A stretch of DNA of 64,000 nucleotides from JAIBBD01 sp041390685 (GTDB lineage Bacteria; Chloroflexota; Dehalococcoidia; UBA2979). The DNA is taken from contig JAWKPL010000001.1 in NCBI GenBank assembly GCA_041390685.1, forward strand, positions 2,170,001-2,234,000. Reading direction: 5' to 3'. A program made the translations under genes and the position numbers. How positions within the stretch are numbered: position 1 is the first letter of the stretch; the number at the start of each line of letters is the position of its first letter. Positions 61,373-64,000 of the stretch are shown one piece after another. Below the pieces are notes generated by a model. It had not been told where the DNA came from, ran no database searches, and was given only the letters and a program-made list of their open reading frames with translations.

Positions 61373-64000
61373 TCAGCTGCCGAGCATGGCACTCAGGTCG
61401 TGCTTCGCGTCCAGGATATTCGCCCAGAGGTCACCGACGCTGCGGAGGCGGTCCGGCGCGGTGAGGATGGTGAAGTCGGTGGGGTAGACCGAATCGAGCT
61501 CGTCCCAGCGCAGTGGCATCGAGACCGGCGCGCCAGGCTTGGCGCGCGGCGAGTAAGCAGCGGCGAGATTCTTGAAGCGAGCATTCTGATTCACATCGAA
61601 GAACACCTTGCCGTCGCGTTTCGGGACCGCCCACTCGGTCGTCACGGCTGAGGGATGGGCGTGGATGAGGAAGCTGGCGAATGTCTCGGCGATGGAGCGA
61701 ACGGTGGCGTAGTCCACGTTGCGAACGACGGGCACGTACACATGGAGCCCCGTGGCGCCGGACGTCTTCACGAATGATGACAGCGAGGCCGAGTCCAGGA
61801 GCTCCTTCAGCCATCGTGCCACCTCGCAGACCTGCTGCCACGCAGCGCGGTTGAGCTCGGGCTCTTCACCGGCAGCCTCGTCGCCTCGGTAGATATATGG
61901 ATCGAGGTCGAAGAGGACGAAGTCCGGGTGATTGAGGAGCGAGCCCTCGATCTGCTCGACGGAGCCGGTGAAGTCGGGTGACAGTCCTCGGGCGTCGGGA
62001 TCGGGATTCACGCGGGCGAGCGAGGTGTGAAGCGCGAGGTCGGCGACCTGGCCGAGCCAGAGCAGCGTGGCGAGGTTGTTGCAGAGCAAGTAGGTCTGGT
62101 CGCGGACGTTCGTGCCGGAGTACGCGCGGATGCGGTGCACGTACTCGGGAGCGTCCTCGTAGTGCTTCTGGTAGAAGAACTGGCCGTCGATGCCGTTGGG
62201 GTAGCGGGTGAGGGTCAGGGGGCGATCGCGGAGTTGCGGGAGGAGCCAGGGGGCGACGGTCGCGAAGTAGACGAGCAAGTCGAGCTTGGTGAGGGCGCGC
62301 TGATCGTCGACGGCCGGCCAGAGCACCTTATCGAGGTTGGCCACGCGGAGCTCGTGACCTTCGACGTGAAGGGTGATTTGCTTGCGGGCTCCCTGCAACT
62401 GAGCGAGGACGCGCGCAGTCTCCGCCTCGATGTCGGATGCCGGGGCGTCGAGTGCGGGGTTGCCGGGCGTCCCGGTTGTCGCCGTCTCCGCGGGCCGGAA
62501 GCGGACCTCGGAAGGGTCTTTGTCGTCACGGACGCGGAGGAAGACGGGGGCGCGGAGGCGAGCGTCGCGGGTCCAGTGGGTGAACTCGACCTCCACGACC
62601 ACCTCGGGGCGCACCCACGTAGCAGGCGGATGGCCGTCACGGGGGGGTAGCTCGGCAAACGGGGCGTCGGGCGTCGCGAGTGCCCGCAAGCGGGTGTTGA
62701 GGGCCGCGAGCGTGCGGTCATCGAAGCCGGAGCCGACGTGCGTCACATATCGCAGGCCGTCGCCGTCCTCGTACTGGCCGATCAGGAGCGAGCCGAAGGT
62801 GCGCGATCGACCGCCCTGCCCCGCGCTGAAGCCACCGACGACGAACTCATCGGTGTTGCGCGCCTTCACCTTGAGCCAGTTGCGGGAGCGGCGGCCCGAC
62901 TCGTAGGCGCTGTCGCGCTTCTTGGCGACGAGGCCTTCGAGGTCATGGGTCCGCGCGATCTCGAAGGCGGTCATGCCGTCGACCTCGAAGGGTTCAACGA
63001 GGCGGACGGACGAGGTGGGAAGGAGGATGCGTGCGAGCGTCTCGCGGCGGTCCTCGAGCGGGACACCGCGGAGATCGACGCCGTCGAGGTAGAGGATGTC
63101 GAAGACGTAGTAGATGACGGGGATGCGGGCCTCGGCGCGGGCGATCTCGCCGTCGCCGGTCAGATGGATGCGCTCCTGGAGGAGCTGGAACGAGGGAACG
63201 CCTCGCTCGTCGAGGGCGACAACCTCGCCGTCGAGGATCAGTTCATGTGCGGGCTGCTGTCTCAGACCGGCGACGACCGATGGGTACTGCCTGGTGCTGT
63301 CGAGGCCGCGTCGGGACCGGAGTTCGACGGCGCCCGCGCGGACGAAGGCGAGCGTGCGAACGCCGTCGAGTTTGGGCTCGAAGAGCCAGCGCGGGTCGTC
63401 GAAGGGATCGTTGCGAGACTCGGACTGCATGGTCGCGGCTTCAGCCGGGAAGGGGGCGAGACGAGCGCCCGGCAGGTCCTCGGGGCGGACGGACGAGACG
63501 CCGTTCCGTCCCGTGGCCGGAGGCAGCAGCCCGCCCTTGAGGTCCGCGATGGAGAGGCGCGAGCGGACGGAGCGGTCTTCGGCGGTGAGGTCGCGGTCGA
63601 GGTCGGCGGTGGCGTCGCGGTGCTTGATGAGGAGCCACTGCTCCTTGCCGGCTTCGACCTTGTTGGTGCGGACGAGGGCCCACGAGCCCTTGAGCTTCTT
63701 GCCTCGGAAGGTGATGGAGAGCTTGCCGGCGGCGAGTCCGGCGCGCATGCGGCGTTCGGCCTCCTCGCGGTCGTGGAAGACGAGGTCTGGTTCGTCGGGG
63801 GAGTAGGTGCCGTCGTCCCATACGATGACCTGGCCGCCGCCGTATTCGCCGCGGGGGATGACGCCCTCGAACGTGGCGTAGTCGAGCGGGTGGTCTTCGA
63901 CGTGCACCGCAAGGTGCCTGTCCGCGGGGTTTAGCGACGGCCCTTTGGGGACGGCCCAGGAAGGCATCACGCCGTCCCACTCGAGGCGAAGGTCGTAGTG
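61373..64000 (-). CDS. ligD: Multi-domain ATP-dependent DNA ligase D, partial (N-terminus beyond window)
   Basis: The frame is open to the right edge (875 codons seen), starting HYDLRLEWDGV. Order is phosphoesterase (WAVPKGPSLNP ... GEYGGGQVIVWD), ligase (FEPKLDGVRTLAF with the adenylated Lys) and polymerase (ANLDKVLWPA, FDLDPY, TSGATGLHVYVPV), the PE-LIG-POL order. It seals and fills DNA ends in bacterial NHEJ. No ku gene is in view; it could lie just outside. It converges on the DinB gene with a 14-nt gap. Confidence 0.94.
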   Translation of the reverse strand, partial: HYDLRLEWDGVMPSWAVPKGPSLNPADRHLAVHVEDHPLDYATFEGVIPRGEYGGGQVIVWDDGTYSPDEPDLVFHDREEAERRMRAGLAAGKLSITFRGKKLKGSWALVRTNKVEAGKEQWLLIKHRDATADLDRDLTAEDRSVRSRLSIADLKGGLLPPATGRNGVSSVRPEDLPGARLAPFPAEAATMQSESRNDPFDDPRWLFEPKLDGVRTLAFVRAGAVELRSRRGLDSTRQYPSVVAGLRQQPAHELILDGEVVALDERGVPSFQLLQERIHLTGDGEIARAEARIPVIYYVFDILYLDGVDLRGVPLEDRRETLARILLPTSSVRLVEPFEVDGMTAFEIARTHDLEGLVAKKRDSAYESGRRSRNWLKVKARNTDEFVVGGFSAGQGGRSRTFGSLLIGQYEDGDGLRYVTHVGSGFDDRTLAALNTRLRALATPDAPFAELPPRDGHPPATWVRPEVVVEVEFTHWTRDARLRAPVFLRVRDDKDPSEVRFRPAETATTGTPGNPALDAPASDIEAETARVLAQLQGARKQITLHVEGHELRVANLDKVLWPAVDDQRALTKLDLLVYFATVAPWLLPQLRDRPLTLTRYPNGIDGQFFYQKHYEDAPEYVHRIRAYSGTNVRDQTYLLCNNLATLLWLGQVADLALHTSLARVNPDPDARGLSPDFTGSVEQIEGSLLNHPDFVLFDLDPYIYRGDEAAGEEPELNRAAWQQVCEVARWLKELLDSASLSSFVKTSGATGLHVYVPVVRNVDYATVRSIAETFASFLIHAHPSAVTTEWAVPKRDGKVFFDVNQNARFKNLAAAYSPRAKPGAPVSMPLRWDELDSVYPTDFTILTAPDRLRSVGDLWANILDAKHDLSAMLGS

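Overview
The window looks like chromosomal DNA of a high-GC, single-membrane, free-living bacterium. The best guess is a Chloroflexota lineage (Dehalococcoidia-like). This rests on GC-rich coding, predicted Tat lipoproteins, a sortase-like protein and Pro-rich wall-type proteins, a membrane pyrophosphatase, an F420-type (DUF385) oxidoreductase, PAC2 and DUF2207 proteins, and LigD. The taxon is an inference; no rRNA or other decisive marker is present. Coding is dense, with about 60 protein genes and 9 tRNA genes.

Left part (1-29.7 kb): a partial proton-pumping pyrophosphatase, a secreted matrixin-like protease, a lemA-htpX pair, a flavin-split-barrel protein, and a cupredoxin / HtrA / lipoprotein cluster. 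Next come a Xaa-Pro aminopeptidase with a poly-G frameshift, tRNA-Arg, a low-GC SIR2-like gene, two pairs of small paralogous membrane proteins, glgX, and the translation/secretion block ffh - grpB-like - rpsP - khpA - rimM. A low-GC membrane protein gene lies beside ffh. The part ends with a nitrogen-sensing cluster (amt, PII, an orphan winged-helix regulator) and two stand-alone Clp-N-like genes.

Centre (about 29.7-31.4 kb): a perfect 16-bp parS palindrome lies at 29715-29730. At about the same place the strand composition changes. The + strand is C-rich to the left and G-rich to the right whatever the gene orientation. Together these suggest that the replication origin is close. A sortase-like gene with a Ser at the expected catalytic Cys position is divergent from a Pro/Thr-repeat protein ending in a PPRTG-TM-Arg tail. 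A second PPRTG-tailed protein lies at 55 kb.

Right part (31.4-64 kb): an MFS exporter, an old-yellow-enzyme homologue, an acyl-CoA dehydrogenase, two orphan family-5 substrate-binding lipoproteins, a fused double CoA-transferase, exonuclease III, a tRNA cluster (Trp-Leu-Gly-Cys), a PAC2 protein, a HesB/IscA protein, RecQ, an lspA-rluD-gltX operon with ATGA overlaps, a sulfite-oxidase-like enzyme, malic enzyme, a beta-lactamase-fold protein lacking the SxxK motif, a DUF2207 protein, a DinB protein and a partial LigD. Most genes right of the inferred origin lie on the minus (lagging) strand.

The strongest items for follow-up are the parS/skew switch, the PPRTG proteins with a Ser-for-Cys sortase-like protein, the paired orphan Clp-N proteins behind an operator-like promoter, the isolated SIR2 gene, the altered G3 motif in Ffh, PII with Phe51, and the poly-G frameshift in the aminopeptidase gene.
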